Shown here: one piece after another, positions 1-8,371 of the stretch
Numbering within the stretch: position 1 is the first letter of the stretch
Layout of the letters: the number at the start of each line of letters is the position of its first letter
Source of the DNA: Streptomyces sp. NBC_00414
GTDB lineage: Bacteria; Actinomycetota; Actinomycetes; Streptomycetales; Streptomycetaceae
Assembly: GCF_036038375.1 (NCBI RefSeq)
Contig: NZ_CP107935.1
Span: forward strand, 7,564,001 to 7,628,000
DNA length: 64,000 nt
Direction of reading: 5' to 3'
Translations under genes and position numbers: made by a program
Notes under the pieces: model-generated
Seen by the model: the letters and a program-made list of their open reading frames with translations, nothing else
The model's database searches: none
What the model was told of the DNA's origin: nothing

Positions 1-248
1 TCCTCCATCGGGCCGAGCAGCTCGGCCTCGATCTCGTCGAGGCCCTCCGGGCACCACACGAAACGGTCGTCGCCGAGGAACGTGCCGTGCTCGACCTGGT
101 AGTCGTCCGCGTTCCGGTCCCACCAGCCGCGATTGGCACGGGAACTCTCGGAGCCCCCGGCAGCCCGGCGGGTCGCCTCGGGCTCGGTCGCCTCTGTCGC
201 CCCGGGCTCGGACGGTTCGGACCGGGACGGTTCGCGCTCTTGGATGAT
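1..248 (-). CDS. Class I SAM-dependent methyltransferase, N-terminal part only
   Basis: Only the N-terminal end is inside the window; the gene runs off the left edge. The reading frame gives a low-complexity start rich in Glu, Pro and Ala, then GWWDRNADDYQVEHGTFLGD and a segment with FVWCPEGLDE. I recognise this as the N-terminus of the methyltransferase commonly encoded divergently from rpsA in Streptomyces. The SAM-binding motif itself lies outside the window. The start is a puzzle. An in-frame TGA lies at 273-275, and no ATG, GTG, TTG or CTG occurs between it and the conserved core. The best-placed candidate is the ATC at 243-245, seven bases beyond an AGGGAG ribosome-binding sequence (252-257). 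I give 248 as an approximate 5' end. Confidence 0.7.
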   Translation of the reverse strand, partial: MIQEREPSRSEPSEPGATEATEPEATRRAAGGSESSRANRGWWDRNADDYQVEHGTFLGDDRFVWCPEGLDEIEAELLGPME

Positions 249-422
249 CGGCTCCCTCGTATTAACCTGCGGTCACTTCCGTGCGATCCGTCGCGGCGGC
301 GGTCACGAAAGTGGCACCACAGAATCCACGTGAACTCGTGGCGTTGCCGGATGTACGGCTGCCGCCACGTGGGTCTTGTGCCGGGTATGCGGCGATCCGC
401 CCCGGGTGTGCGCCTTCGCGCA

Positions 423-451
423 TTGACCCTGTCCGGCTGCCCCCGTATGCT
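423..451 (+). promoter_or_regulatory. Probable sigma-70 (HrdB-type) promoter of rpsA
   Basis: TTGACC (423-428) and TATGCT (446-451) are separated by exactly 17 bases, a near-consensus vegetative promoter. It lies about 220 bases before the rpsA start, so the transcript would carry a long leader. That leader contains a short inverted repeat, GCCTGC (468-473) with GCAGGC (488-493). Long leaders fit the known autogenous control of S1 synthesis in other bacteria, but no S1 operator can be identified by eye. Confidence 0.7.
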
Positions 452-669
452 ACAAGTTGCGCTGCGGGCCTGCGCTCCTCAGACGTAGCAGGCTGCGCTC
501 GCATCTGTCGTATGTCCCCTCGGTTTTCGAGGCGCCACCGGCGAGTGTTCTCATCGAACACGGCCCGGATTCGGCGCTTCCTTGGCTGTCCGGCCTTCTT
601 CAGAGCGAAACGGGCTCCCGGCGTAAGCAGTACCTACGACTCACTGTCCGTACCGGAGCCCTTTCCCAC

Positions 670-2190
670 ATGACGAGCAGCACCGAGACCACCTCTACCA
701 CGCCGCAGGTAGCGGTCAACGACATCGGTAACGAGGAAGCCTTCCTCGCCGCGATCGACGAGACGATCAAGTACTTCAACGACGGCGACATCGTCGACGG
801 CGTTATCGTGAAGGTCGACCGGGACGAGGTCCTGCTCGACATCGGTTACAAGACCGAAGGTGTCATCCCGAGCCGCGAGCTCTCGATCAAGCACGACGTC
901 GACCCGAACGAGGTCGTCAAGGTCGGCGACGAGATCGAAGCCCTTGTTCTCCAGAAGGAGGACAAGGAAGGCCGCCTGATCCTCTCGAAGAAGCGCGCCC
1001 AGTACGAGCGCGCCTGGGGCACCATCGAGAAGATCAAGGAAGAGGACGGCATCGTCACCGGCACCGTCATCGAGGTCGTCAAGGGTGGACTCATCCTCGA
1101 CATCGGCCTCCGTGGCTTCCTGCCGGCTTCTCTCGTCGAGATGCGCCGTGTCCGCGACCTCCAGCCCTACGTGGGCAAGGAGCTCGAAGCCAAGATCATC
1201 GAGCTGGACAAGAACCGCAACAACGTGGTCCTGTCCCGCCGTGCCTGGCTGGAGCAGACCCAGTCCGAGGTCCGCCAGACGTTCCTCACCACCCTGCAGA
1301 AGGGTCAGGTCCGCTCCGGCGTCGTCTCTTCGATCGTCAACTTCGGTGCGTTCGTGGACCTGGGCGGCGTCGACGGTCTGGTGCACGTCTCGGAGCTTTC
1401 CTGGAAGCACATCGACCACCCCTCCGAGGTTGTCGAGGTCGGCCAGGAAGTCACCGTCGAGGTCCTCGACGTGGACATGGACCGCGAGCGTGTCTCCCTG
1501 TCGCTGAAGGCGACGCAGGAAGACCCGTGGCAGCAGTTCGCCCGCACCCACCAGATCGGCCAGGTCGTGCCCGGAAAGGTCACGAAGCTGGTTCCGTTCG
1601 GTGCGTTCGTCCGCGTGGACGAGGGCATCGAGGGTCTGGTGCACATCTCCGAGCTGGCCGAGCGCCACGTGGAGATCCCGGAGCAGGTCGTCCAGGTCAA
1701 CGACGAGATCTTCGTCAAGGTCATCGACATCGACCTTGAGCGCCGTCGCATCAGCCTCTCGCTGAAGCAGGCCAACGAGGCCTTCGGTGCCGACCCGGCC
1801 ACGGTCGACTTCGACCCGACGCTGTACGGCATGGCCGCGTCGTACGACGACCAGGGCAACTACATCTACCCCGAGGGCTTCGACCCGGAGACCAACGACT
1901 GGCTCGAAGGCTTCGAGTCCCAGCGTGAGGTGTGGGAGACCCAGTACGCCGAGGCGCAGACGCGCTTCGAGCAGCACCAGGCTCAGGTCATCAAGTCCCG
2001 CGAGGCGGACGCCCAGGCCGAGGCCGAGGGCGTCACCACCCCGGGTGCGGCTCCGGCCGCCTCCGGTGGCAGCGGTGGCGGTGGCGGCGGCGGTTCGTAC
2101 TCCTCGGAGTCGGACGACAACTCCGGCGCCCTGGCGTCGGACGAGGCCCTGGCGGCTCTGCGCGAGAAGCTCGCCGGCGGCCAGAGCTGA
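670..2190 (+). CDS. rpsA: 30S ribosomal protein S1
   Basis: This is a 506-residue S1 protein, which recruits mRNA to the 30S subunit. Four S1/OB-fold repeats are visible at about residues 34-105, 119-185, 206-276 and 291-362. The third and fourth are the most typical, with FGAFVDLGGVDGLVHVSEL and FGAFVRVDEGIEGLVHISEL. The C-terminal ~140 residues are acidic and end in a glycine-rich linker (GGSGGGGGGGS). Four repeats is normal for actinobacteria; E. coli S1 has six. The ATG at 670 was chosen because the protein then begins MTSSTETT, as in other actinobacterial S1 proteins. The upstream extension of the open frame is the leader. The gene ends just before a strong terminator. Confidence 0.97.
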   Translation: MTSSTETTSTTPQVAVNDIGNEEAFLAAIDETIKYFNDGDIVDGVIVKVDRDEVLLDIGYKTEGVIPSRELSIKHDVDPNEVVKVGDEIEALVLQKEDKEGRLILSKKRAQYERAWGTIEKIKEEDGIVTGTVIEVVKGGLILDIGLRGFLPASLVEMRRVRDLQPYVGKELEAKIIELDKNRNNVVLSRRAWLEQTQSEVRQTFLTTLQKGQVRSGVVSSIVNFGAFVDLGGVDGLVHVSELSWKHIDHPSEVVEVGQEVTVEVLDVDMDRERVSLSLKATQEDPWQQFARTHQIGQVVPGKVTKLVPFGAFVRVDEGIEGLVHISELAERHVEIPEQVVQVNDEIFVKVIDIDLERRRISLSLKQANEAFGADPATVDFDPTLYGMAASYDDQGNYIYPEGFDPETNDWLEGFESQREVWETQYAEAQTRFEQHQAQVIKSREADAQAEAEGVTTPGAAPAASGGSGGGGGGGSYSSESDDNSGALASDEALAALREKLAGGQS

Positions 2191-2222
2191 CAGCTCACCG
2201 CCAGCGGTAGCTAGCTGGTAAT

Positions 2223-2256
2223 CGCGGGCCCGCACCCTCTTGGGTGCGGGCCCGCG
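2223..2256 (+). terminator. Intrinsic terminator after rpsA
   Basis: A perfect 15-bp GC-rich stem (2223-2237 with 2242-2256) encloses a TCTT loop, 33 bases after the rpsA stop. There is no long T tract, which is usual for Streptomyces terminators. Confidence 0.85.
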
Positions 2257-2349
2257 GTGCGTCCACCCTCGGCCTCGCGACCGGTGCCGTACCTCCGTGC
2301 CGCCGCGTTCCCGCGTCGCGGCGTCCCTGCGCCGCCGTCTTGCTGTGCC

Positions 2350-2395
2350 GCAGCGTCCCTGTGCCGTCGTACGCAGCGTCCCTGTGCCGTCGTAC
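2350..2395. repeat. Two-copy 23-bp perfect tandem repeat
   Basis: The 23-base unit beginning GCAGCGTCCCTGTGCC and ending GTCGTAC occurs twice with no mismatch (2350-2372 and 2373-2395). A decayed third copy, GTCCCTGCGCCGCCGTC, lies just upstream at about 2322-2340. The repeat sits in the ~300-base gap between the rpsA terminator and the PAC2 gene, where I see no gene. Its role is unknown. Confidence 0.85.
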
Positions 2396-2552
2396 CTCGA
2401 AGTCGCTCACCGGCCCGTCGGTTCGACCGCTCACCGGGAGCGGCCGATTCATGGTTGGCCGGCCCAGCAAGGATGAGCGAAGGGGCGGCAACCGGGAATG
2501 CCCGTGTCCTGGCCCGTGTTGTCGAATACGAACACGAGGAGGAGCGGTCACA

Positions 2553-3491
2553 GTGCTTGATCCGCAGGGTTTGTACGCATGGGAGCCGAAGGGCCTGGCC
2601 GTGGTCGACGTGGCACTGGCCCAGGAGTCGGCCGGTCTTGTCATGCTCTACCACTTCGACGGATACATCGACGCGGGCGAGACCGGCGACCAGATCGTCG
2701 ACCGGGTGCTTGACTCACTGCCCCATCAGGTCGTGGCCCGCTTCGACCACGACCGGCTCGTGGACTACCGGGCCCGCCGCCCGCTGCTGACGTTCAAGCG
2801 CGACCGCTGGGCCGACTACGAGGAGCCCACGCTGGACGTGCGGCTCGTCCAGGACGCCACCGGCGCGCCCTTCCTGCTGCTCTCCGGACCCGAACCGGAC
2901 GTGGAGTGGGAGCGCTTCGCCGCGGCCGTCCAGCAGATCGTCGAGCGCCTCGGCGTGCGGCTGTCGGTGAACTTCCACGGCATCCCCATGGGCGTCCCGC
3001 ACACCCGCCCCGTGGGCCTCACCCCGCACGGCAACCGGACGGACCTCGTCCCCGGCCACCGCAGCCCCTTCGACGAGGCCCAGGTGCCCGGCAGCGCCGA
3101 GGCACTGGTCGAGTACCGCCTCATGGAGGCCGGACACGACGTCCTCGGGGTCGCCGCGCACGTGCCGCACTACATCGCCCGCTCCCCGTACCCGGACGCC
3201 GCGCTGACGGTCATGGAGTCGATCACCGCCGCGACCGGACTGGTCCTGCCGGGCATCGCCCACGGGCTGCGCACCGAGGCGCACCGCACGCAGACGGAGA
3301 TCGACCGGCAGATCCAGGAGGGCGACGAGGAACTGGTCGCCCTGGTCCAGGGACTTGAGCACCAGTACGACGCCGCCGCGGGCGCGGAGACGCGGGGCAA
3401 CATGCTCGCCGAGCCGGTGGACATTCCGTCCGCGGACGAGATCGGCATGGAGTTCGAGAAGTTCCTCGCCGAGCGGGAAGGTGATGCGTAG
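2553..3491 (+). CDS. PAC2 family protein
   Basis: This 312-residue protein belongs to the PAC2 (proteasome assembly chaperone 2-like) family. The fold is shown by a central ...HFDGYIDAGETGDQ... segment, LLSGPEPDVEWERF, and a C-terminal half with GIAHGLRTEAHRTQTEID. In eukaryotes and archaea the family assists proteasome assembly. The actinobacterial members are conserved but not characterised in detail, so a proteasome or Pup link here is inference. The GTG at 2553 was chosen because GAGGAGGAG (2537-2545) lies at proper distance upstream and the protein then starts VLDPQGLYAWEPKG. It follows rpsA and precedes coaE, the usual Streptomyces order. Confidence 0.9.
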   Translation: MLDPQGLYAWEPKGLAVVDVALAQESAGLVMLYHFDGYIDAGETGDQIVDRVLDSLPHQVVARFDHDRLVDYRARRPLLTFKRDRWADYEEPTLDVRLVQDATGAPFLLLSGPEPDVEWERFAAAVQQIVERLGVRLSVNFHGIPMGVPHTRPVGLTPHGNRTDLVPGHRSPFDEAQVPGSAEALVEYRLMEAGHDVLGVAAHVPHYIARSPYPDAALTVMESITAATGLVLPGIAHGLRTEAHRTQTEIDRQIQEGDEELVALVQGLEHQYDAAAGAETRGNMLAEPVDIPSADEIGMEFEKFLAEREGDA

Positions 3492-3571
3492 CTCGCTCTC
3501 TGGAGTGGCTAAGCGTTTACCGCTTCGCGGGGGAGGATTGTGTGTCGGCCGCGGGTGCGCCGGGGGTCGGC

Positions 3572-3599
3572 CGCGCAGTTCCCCGCGCCCCTTCGGGGC
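3572..3599. repeat. Dispersed Streptomyces 3'-end element, copy 1
   Basis: CGCGCAGTTCCCCGCGCCCC is followed by a tight hairpin, GCCCC-TTCG-GGGC, that has a UUCG-type tetraloop on the RNA. Related copies lie at 7584-7604, 9203-9233 and 48519-48554. This one lies downstream of the PAC2 gene and could act as its terminator. Confidence 0.7.
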
Positions 3600-3621
3600 C
3601 CGGTGGGCTTAAGGTTCTTGC

Positions 3622-4248
3622 ATGTTGAAGGTGGGACTGACCGGTGGGATCGGGGCCGGCAAGAGTGAGGTGTCGCGGCTGCTCGTGGAGCACGGGGCCG
3701 TGCTGATCGACGCCGACAGGATCGCGCGCGAGGTCGTCGCGCCGGGAACTCCCGGGCTGGCGGCGGTCGTCGAGGCCTTCGGCACGGACGTACTCGCCGT
3801 GGACGGCACCCTCGACCGGCCGAAGCTCGGCTCCATCGTCTTCGCGGACGCGGACAGGCTCGCCGTACTGAACTCGATCGTGCACCCCCTCGTGGGCGCC
3901 CGCTCCCGCGAACTCGAAGAGGCCGCCTCGGCGGACTCCGTGGTCGTGCACGACGTGCCCCTCCTCGCGGAGAACGGCCTCGCGAAGCTGTACGACCTCG
4001 TGATCGTGGTCGACGCCGACGCGGACACCCAGCTCGACCGGCTCGTCCGGCTGCGCGGCATGACCGAAGAGGACGCCCGCGCCCGTATGGCGGCCCAGGC
4101 CACCCGCGAGCAGCGCCGGGAGATCGCGGACGTCGTCATCGACAACGACGTGCCCCTGGAGGCGCTCCGGCGGCGGGTACGGGACGTGTGGGCCGACCTT
4201 GAGCGCCGGGCCCGGGCGACCGAGGAGCAGCAGACGTCCTCGGAATAG
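3622..4248 (+). CDS. coaE: Dephospho-CoA kinase
   Basis: This enzyme phosphorylates the 3'-hydroxyl of dephospho-CoA, the last step of coenzyme A synthesis in the cytoplasm. The 208 residues start with the P-loop LTGGIGAGKSEVSRLL. They then show IDADRIAREVVAPGTPGL (the CoA-domain DAD motif), NSIVHPLVGARSRE, VVHDVPLLAENGL, and the lid-region arginines in RLRGMTEEDARARMAAQ. All are typical of the family, and the length is normal. The ATG at 3622 is the only sensible start. The gene is single-copy core metabolism and its position after rpsA is conserved in the genus. Confidence 0.96.
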   Translation: MLKVGLTGGIGAGKSEVSRLLVEHGAVLIDADRIAREVVAPGTPGLAAVVEAFGTDVLAVDGTLDRPKLGSIVFADADRLAVLNSIVHPLVGARSRELEEAASADSVVVHDVPLLAENGLAKLYDLVIVVDADADTQLDRLVRLRGMTEEDARARMAAQATREQRREIADVVIDNDVPLEALRRRVRDVWADLERRARATEEQQTSSE

Positions 4249-4310
4249 TGGGCGTCCGCGAGGCGTTGATTCGAGGCGTTGATTCCTCGCAGTGAGGGAA
4301 GGAATTTGCC

Positions 4311-4691
4311 GTGCCCGAGACCAGCGGATTCGCCGGACGTACTCCGGAGACGCATGTCATCGACTTCCGTGCCGCGGAGCAGTTGCTCGCCGCGCGGGAT
4401 CCCAGGGGTGCGGTGAAACTGCTCGACAACGTCATCGCCGCGTACCCGGAGAACACGGCGGCACGGCTGCTGCGGGCGCGGGCCTTCTTCGCCGCGGCCC
4501 AACTGCGGCCGGCCGAGCTGGAGTTCACCATCGTGCTGGAGCGCGAACCGGACAACGCCTTCGCGCACTTCGCACTCGCCCGCACCTACGAGCGCTCCGG
4601 CCAGCAGGCGCAGGCCATGCGTCACTTCCGGCTCGCGGCGGCGCTGGACCCACAGCCGGAGTACCTGGCCGCGGCACGGTTCGACTCCTGA
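4311..4691 (+). CDS. Small tetratricopeptide-repeat protein
   Basis: This 126-residue protein appears to be almost entirely helical repeat. Two to three TPR units are visible, for example AEQLLAARDPRGAVKLLDNV, then PENTAARLLRARAFFAAAQL, then FAHFALARTYERSGQQAQAM with HFRLAAALDP. TPR proteins act as protein-interaction scaffolds; the partner is not evident. The GTG at 4311 follows GAGGGAAGGAA at good spacing. A 13-bp direct repeat, GAGGCGTTGATTC, is present twice (4260-4285) between coaE and this gene. It is downstream of coaE in the same direction and may be cotranscribed. Confidence 0.85.
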   Translation: MPETSGFAGRTPETHVIDFRAAEQLLAARDPRGAVKLLDNVIAAYPENTAARLLRARAFFAAAQLRPAELEFTIVLEREPDNAFAHFALARTYERSGQQAQAMRHFRLAAALDPQPEYLAAARFDS

Positions 4692-4743
4692 GCGAGGCCG
4701 ACCCCCGGCTCCTGGATCCGGCCGGACGCCGAGCCCGGCCCCC

Positions 4744-5040
4744 TCATGGGTTCGCCCGTGGCGAGCGCGGCCAGGTCTGGGCGCGCTCGTCCGGCGGTGG
4801 GTACGGCGGGATGTCGACGCCCGGCTGATAGTGCGGCCCCTGGCGGATGTGCCTGAGGACCATCGTCAGATCCACGGTGGCGATCAGCCACAGCACACCG
4901 CAGGCGACCGCCCAGCCCGGCCGCCCGACGAGGGCGAACACGGCCGTCCCCGCGATCGCCCAGAGCAGCCCCCACACACTGAGCCACAGGCGCGCTCGCA
5001 GCGCACTGCGCGCAGTCGTCGGTTCACTGCCCGTACGCAT
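4744..5040 (-). CDS. DUF6343 family small membrane protein
   Basis: A 98-residue protein with two predicted transmembrane helices: LWLSVWGLLWAIAGTAVFAL, and one spanning WAVACGVLWLIATVDLTMV. A hydrophilic C-terminus (GPHYQPGVDIPPYPPPDER) follows. I recognise the pattern as the Streptomyces family labelled DUF6343, whose function is unknown. The ATG at 5040 was chosen over longer in-frame extensions because AGGAG (on the minus strand) lies upstream and the protein starts MRTGSEPTTARSALRARLWL, a normal start for the family. It converges with the TPR gene. Confidence 0.8.
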   Translation of the reverse strand: MRTGSEPTTARSALRARLWLSVWGLLWAIAGTAVFALVGRPGWAVACGVLWLIATVDLTMVLRHIRQGPHYQPGVDIPPYPPPDERAQTWPRSPRANP

Positions 5041-5124
5041 GGGGACCACTGCTCCTAGGGAAAAACGTACTCTTCGTGATGCGGGTTCACCTAGGTCGGA
5101 CGGGCGAGCGGACGGGGAGCGGCT

Positions 5125-6123
5125 GTGCTGGTGGAGGAACTGTGGGCGGACGAGAAGCTCGCCGGATGGCTGAGGGACCTGGAGAGCGGGAACGAGGGCG
5201 AGGGCGGACCGCGCGCGGAGGTGGACCTTCCGGACGTGGTCGCGCTGCCGGACGTACTGCTCGACCTGGCCGTGCCGCACGAGTGCGTCAACGAGCTGGT
5301 CGCGCTGCGCGCCCGGCTGGCGGCGGACCCGGAGGCGTTGACGCTGCTCGGCCGATGCGTCGACCGGTTCGTACGCGGCATGGGGGAGATCGGCGGGGGG
5401 TGGGAACCGCCGGCGTTCCCGGAGTCCACCGGGGCGCTGGGCCGCACCTTCCAGGTGTTCGTGTTCATCGCCGCGCTGCCGTACGTGCGGGCCTATCACC
5501 GGCAGCGGGACATCCCGGCGGACGTGTCCCGGCGCACCCTCGCGGATCTGGGCCGGAACCTGGCCGTGCACCGGCGGCGGACCGGTACGACCGGGCTGCT
5601 GGTGCCGTGGTGGATCGGGCTGCACTTCCACGGGGAGCTGTACCAGCTGGGGCGGCTGCAGTTCCAGCGCGCGCGGCTGGGCGGGCGCACCGGGCAGGCG
5701 GCGGCCGACGCGGGGCTCGACACCGGACCCGGTGACCACTGTCTGAGCCTGCACATCGCCGACTTCCGGGGGCCTCTGTCACCGGAGGCCTGCGACCGGT
5801 CGCTGGACCTGGCACGGGAGTTCTTCGCGCGCCACTACCCGGACGAGCAGTACGCGGTGGCGGTGTGCCACTCCTGGCTGCTCGACCGGCAGCTGACGCG
5901 GTACCTGCCCGCCGATTCCAACATCGTGCGCTTCCAGGAGCGGTTCCGGATCGCCTGCGAGGAGACGAAGGCGGACGACAAGGCGCCCGTCGGATTCGTC
6001 TTCGGCGACCCTGAGCTGCCCGTGGCGGACCTTCCGCGCCGGACCGCCGTCGAGCGGGCGGTGGGGGACCACCTGCGGGCGGGCGGTCACTGGTACGGCG
6101 GCCACGGTTGGTTCGCGATGTGA
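5125..6123 (+). CDS. Acyltransferase-domain protein (GNAT-like, conserved in Streptomyces)
   Basis: A 332-residue soluble protein beginning at GTG 5125. I match it from memory to the conserved actinobacterial proteins annotated as acyltransferase domain-containing, with an N-terminal helical part followed by a GNAT-like C-terminal half. Visible landmarks are PWWIGLHFHGELYQLGRLQF, DHCLSLHIADFRGPLSPEAC, YAVAVCHSWLLDRQLTRYLP and SNIVRFQERFRI. The substrate is unknown and I see no canonical acetyl-CoA Arg/Gln-x-x-Gly loop by eye, so the chemistry is uncertain. It is divergent from the DUF6343 gene. Confidence 0.65.
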   Translation: MLVEELWADEKLAGWLRDLESGNEGEGGPRAEVDLPDVVALPDVLLDLAVPHECVNELVALRARLAADPEALTLLGRCVDRFVRGMGEIGGGWEPPAFPESTGALGRTFQVFVFIAALPYVRAYHRQRDIPADVSRRTLADLGRNLAVHRRRTGTTGLLVPWWIGLHFHGELYQLGRLQFQRARLGGRTGQAAADAGLDTGPGDHCLSLHIADFRGPLSPEACDRSLDLAREFFARHYPDEQYAVAVCHSWLLDRQLTRYLPADSNIVRFQERFRIACEETKADDKAPVGFVFGDPELPVADLPRRTAVERAVGDHLRAGGHWYGGHGWFAM

Positions 6124-6256
6124 CCGTCGGCTCCGGACGCTGCGTGGACGGTCGACTCCGGGGACCGTCAGTTCCATGGCTGGATCACGTCTCACTCGAA
6201 CGGGTGGTGCGGGAGGGGGCGGGAACGAGGCGGCGGGCGTGGCCCGTTGGGCTGGT

Positions 6257-6952
6257 ATGACGATCGAGATGCGTGAGGGATACGAAGGGACGGGGCCCGG
6301 CGCCATCACGCCGGACGGCTGCGCGGTGGAGCTGTACTCGCGGCTGTCCGTCGGGGACGAGCCGGACATCATCGCCTCGGCCGTGCCCGCGGGGGCGCAC
6401 ATCCTCGAACTGGGCAGTGGAGTGGGGCGTATGACCCATCCGCTCCTGGAGCGGGGCTTCACGGTGACGGCCGTGGACGAGTCCGCCGAGATGCTGGAGC
6501 GGGTGCGAGGGGCGCGCACGATACGCGGCGCCATCGAGACGCTCGACCTGCCGGAGAGATTCGACGTGGTGATGCTCGCGTCGTTCCTCGTGCACACCGG
6601 AGACGTCGAGGTCCGGCGCGGAATGCTGGACGTGTGTCGGCGCCATGTCGCGGACGGCGGCTGCGTGCTGATCCAGCGCGAGGGCGAGAACTACCACACC
6701 GACCTGCCGCGTGAGCGGCTCGATCCGAGCGGGTTCACGATCCGGATGCTGTCCGCGGAGCCGGTCGGGGACGGGGTCAACTCGGTGCGCGCGGAGTACG
6801 TGTTCCCGGACGTCGTGTGGACGCAGACGTTCCTCGCCCGGCCGCTCGGCAAGGAGGAGTTCGAGGAGGCGCTGGGGGAGGCGGGGCTGCGGGTCGACCG
6901 GTATCTGACGGAGGACCGGGTCTGGGTGCGGGCGGTTCCTGTGGAGGCGTGA
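6257..6952 (+). CDS. Class I SAM-dependent methyltransferase
   Basis: A 231-residue methyltransferase. The SAM-binding motif I is HILELGSGVGRMTHPLLERG (about residues 50-69), followed by VTAVDESAEMLERVRGA (the acidic residue that holds the ribose) and FDVVMLASFLVH. The acceptor substrate cannot be told. The ATG at 6257 (MTIEMREGYEGTGPG) was preferred; an in-frame ATG at 6176 would add 27 low-complexity residues. Neither has a strong ribosome-binding site. Confidence 0.85.
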   Translation: MTIEMREGYEGTGPGAITPDGCAVELYSRLSVGDEPDIIASAVPAGAHILELGSGVGRMTHPLLERGFTVTAVDESAEMLERVRGARTIRGAIETLDLPERFDVVMLASFLVHTGDVEVRRGMLDVCRRHVADGGCVLIQREGENYHTDLPRERLDPSGFTIRMLSAEPVGDGVNSVRAEYVFPDVVWTQTFLARPLGKEEFEEALGEAGLRVDRYLTEDRVWVRAVPVEA

Positions 6953-7103
6953 CGTCCTCGGCCTCTGGCTCTTGATCCCCTGGTCCCTGGTTCTCGGGGC
7001 GAGTTGGGGGACGAAGGGATTCGTCGTGCGGCGATGAGTTCCGGAAGGCGGGTGGGTCTACCTCTGTGACAGCAACGCGAGCCGTTCCACACAGGAGAAC
7101 CCC

Positions 7104-7559
7104 ATGTCCGAGACCACCGCTCCCGTCACCTCCGTCACCTCCACCCCGTCCGGCACCGTCGTCGCCGAGTCGGCGACCGCGCGTGGACGCCGTGCCCGCC
7201 TCGCCCTGAAGGGGCTGCAGGTGCTGCTCGCGCTCTTCTACGTGATCGCGAGCGCGCTGCCCAAGCTCGTCGCGCACTCCTCGGCGGTCGAGTCGTTCGA
7301 CAAGATCGGCTGGGGCAGCGCCGGGATGTACACCGTCGGACTCCTCGAACTGGCCGGCGGCATCGGGCTGTTGATACCCGCGCTGGCCTCCGTGGCGGCC
7401 GTGTCGTTGAGCGCGCTGATGGTGGGCGCGTTCATCACCCAGATCACCGTCTTCGACGGGGAGTACGCGGCGACCCCGCTCATCCTGATCGTGCCGCTCG
7501 CACTGATCGCCTGGGCACGACGGGGGCAGCTGCCCGGTGGCGGCTGGTCGCGCCCCTGA
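7104..7559 (+). CDS. DoxX family membrane protein
   Basis: A 151-residue integral membrane protein with four predicted helices: LKGLQVLLALFYVIASALPK, YTVGLLELAGGIGLLIPAL, VAAVSLSALMVGAFITQITV and PLILIVPLALIAWAR. The layout and the LLELAGGIGLLIP signature are those of the DoxX/DoxD-like family. The first ~35 residues are Thr/Ser/Val-rich and presumably cytoplasmic. CAGGAG precedes the ATG at 7104. Some DoxX proteins join redox or superoxide-detoxification complexes in mycobacteria; nothing local indicates that here. Confidence 0.85.
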   Translation: MSETTAPVTSVTSTPSGTVVAESATARGRRARLALKGLQVLLALFYVIASALPKLVAHSSAVESFDKIGWGSAGMYTVGLLELAGGIGLLIPALASVAAVSLSALMVGAFITQITVFDGEYAATPLILIVPLALIAWARRGQLPGGGWSRP

Positions 7560-7560
7560 G

Positions 7561-7580
7561 AGCCGGGGCGCAGCCCGGCT
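7561..7580 (+). terminator. Hairpin after the DoxX gene
   Basis: AGCCGGG (7561-7567) pairs with CCCGGCT (7574-7580) across a six-base loop, immediately after the stop codon. It is followed by a copy of the dispersed element at 7584. Confidence 0.5.
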
Positions 7581-7583
7581 GCC

Positions 7584-7604
7584 AGGGGCGCGGGGAACTG
7601 CGCG
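7584..7604. repeat. Dispersed 3'-end element, copy 2
   Basis: AGGGGCGCGGGGAACTGCGC, followed by GTCCAGC. It lies between the convergent DoxX and S4-domain genes and is the reverse complement of the element at 3572-3599. Confidence 0.75.
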
Positions 7605-7727
7605 TCCAGCCCCCACGCACTCGCGCTCGCACGCGCCCTCGTCCACGGCCCCCGGACCACGAGACGCGGCCGCTGCCCCTCGGGCTGCTCGGGCTCCCGA
7701 CTGCTCGGGCTCCTCGGGCTGTTCCGG

Positions 7728-8282
7728 TTACTCGGCCGGGCCGAGCCCCCGCAGGCGTTCCAGCTCGCGGCGGTCGCGTTTGGTGGGGCGGCCCGTGCCT
7801 CGGTCGCGGATACCGGCGGGAGCGACGGCCTCGCGGGGCGGGGGCGGGGGACTGTTGTCGACGAAGCACTCGGCGGCGACCGGAGGCCCGACCCGCTTGC
7901 GGATCACGCGCTTCACGATCACGACCCGCTCCCGGTCCGCCTGCCGCAGGCGGACCTCGTCACCGACGCGGACGGCGTACGCGGGCTTGACCCGCTCGCC
8001 GTTCACGCGGACGTGGCCGCCACGGCAGGCTGTGGCGCCCATGGAGCGGGTCTTCACGAGGCGGACGGACCAGATCCAGCTGTCGACGCGCACGGTCTCG
8101 CCGTTCGCGGGCGCGGCAGCCTTCGCGACGGCCACGGCGTCAGCGGTGGTGTCGGCGGTGGCGGCGGTCGCTGAGCCGTCGACAGCGTCGGTGGCGGCGG
8201 TGTGGACGGCACCGGCGGACCCGTCCGCGCTCGGCCCGGCGTCCTCGCGTTCCGCCCGGTTCCTCTGAGTCCCTGAAGCCAT
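7728..8282 (-). CDS. S4-domain RNA-binding protein (Hsp15-like)
   Basis: A 184-residue protein with one S4 RNA-binding domain at about residues 62-120: VRVDSWIWSVRLVKTRSMG, ACRGGHVRVNGERVKPAYAV and RVGDEVRLR. A basic C-terminus (GTGRPTKRDRRELERLRGL) is typical of Hsp15/YrfH-like proteins, which bind stalled 50S-nascent-chain complexes. The N-terminal 60 residues are an Ala/Thr/Asp-rich extension not seen in E. coli Hsp15. The ATG at 8282 is the annotated-style start, but internal starts cannot be excluded because the extension is low complexity. Confidence 0.88.
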   Translation of the reverse strand: MASGTQRNRAEREDAGPSADGSAGAVHTAATDAVDGSATAATADTTADAVAVAKAAAPANGETVRVDSWIWSVRLVKTRSMGATACRGGHVRVNGERVKPAYAVRVGDEVRLRQADRERVVIVKRVIRKRVGPPVAAECFVDNSPPPPPREAVAPAGIRDRGTGRPTKRDRRELERLRGLGPAE

Positions 8283-8371
8283 GGTCCGACCTTAGCCCTC
8301 GGCGGGTGCGCGTCCGGAATCGTTTTCCGCCGCCCGGTGCCGGGATCTCGCCCGCCCGGAGCCGAGGTCTC

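Noticed and set aside
634..2235. Long antisense open frame (533 residues) across rpsA
   Set aside because: It is a GC-driven shadow of rpsA: low-complexity Leu/Asp/Val-rich translation, no ribosome-binding site, and no family resemblance.
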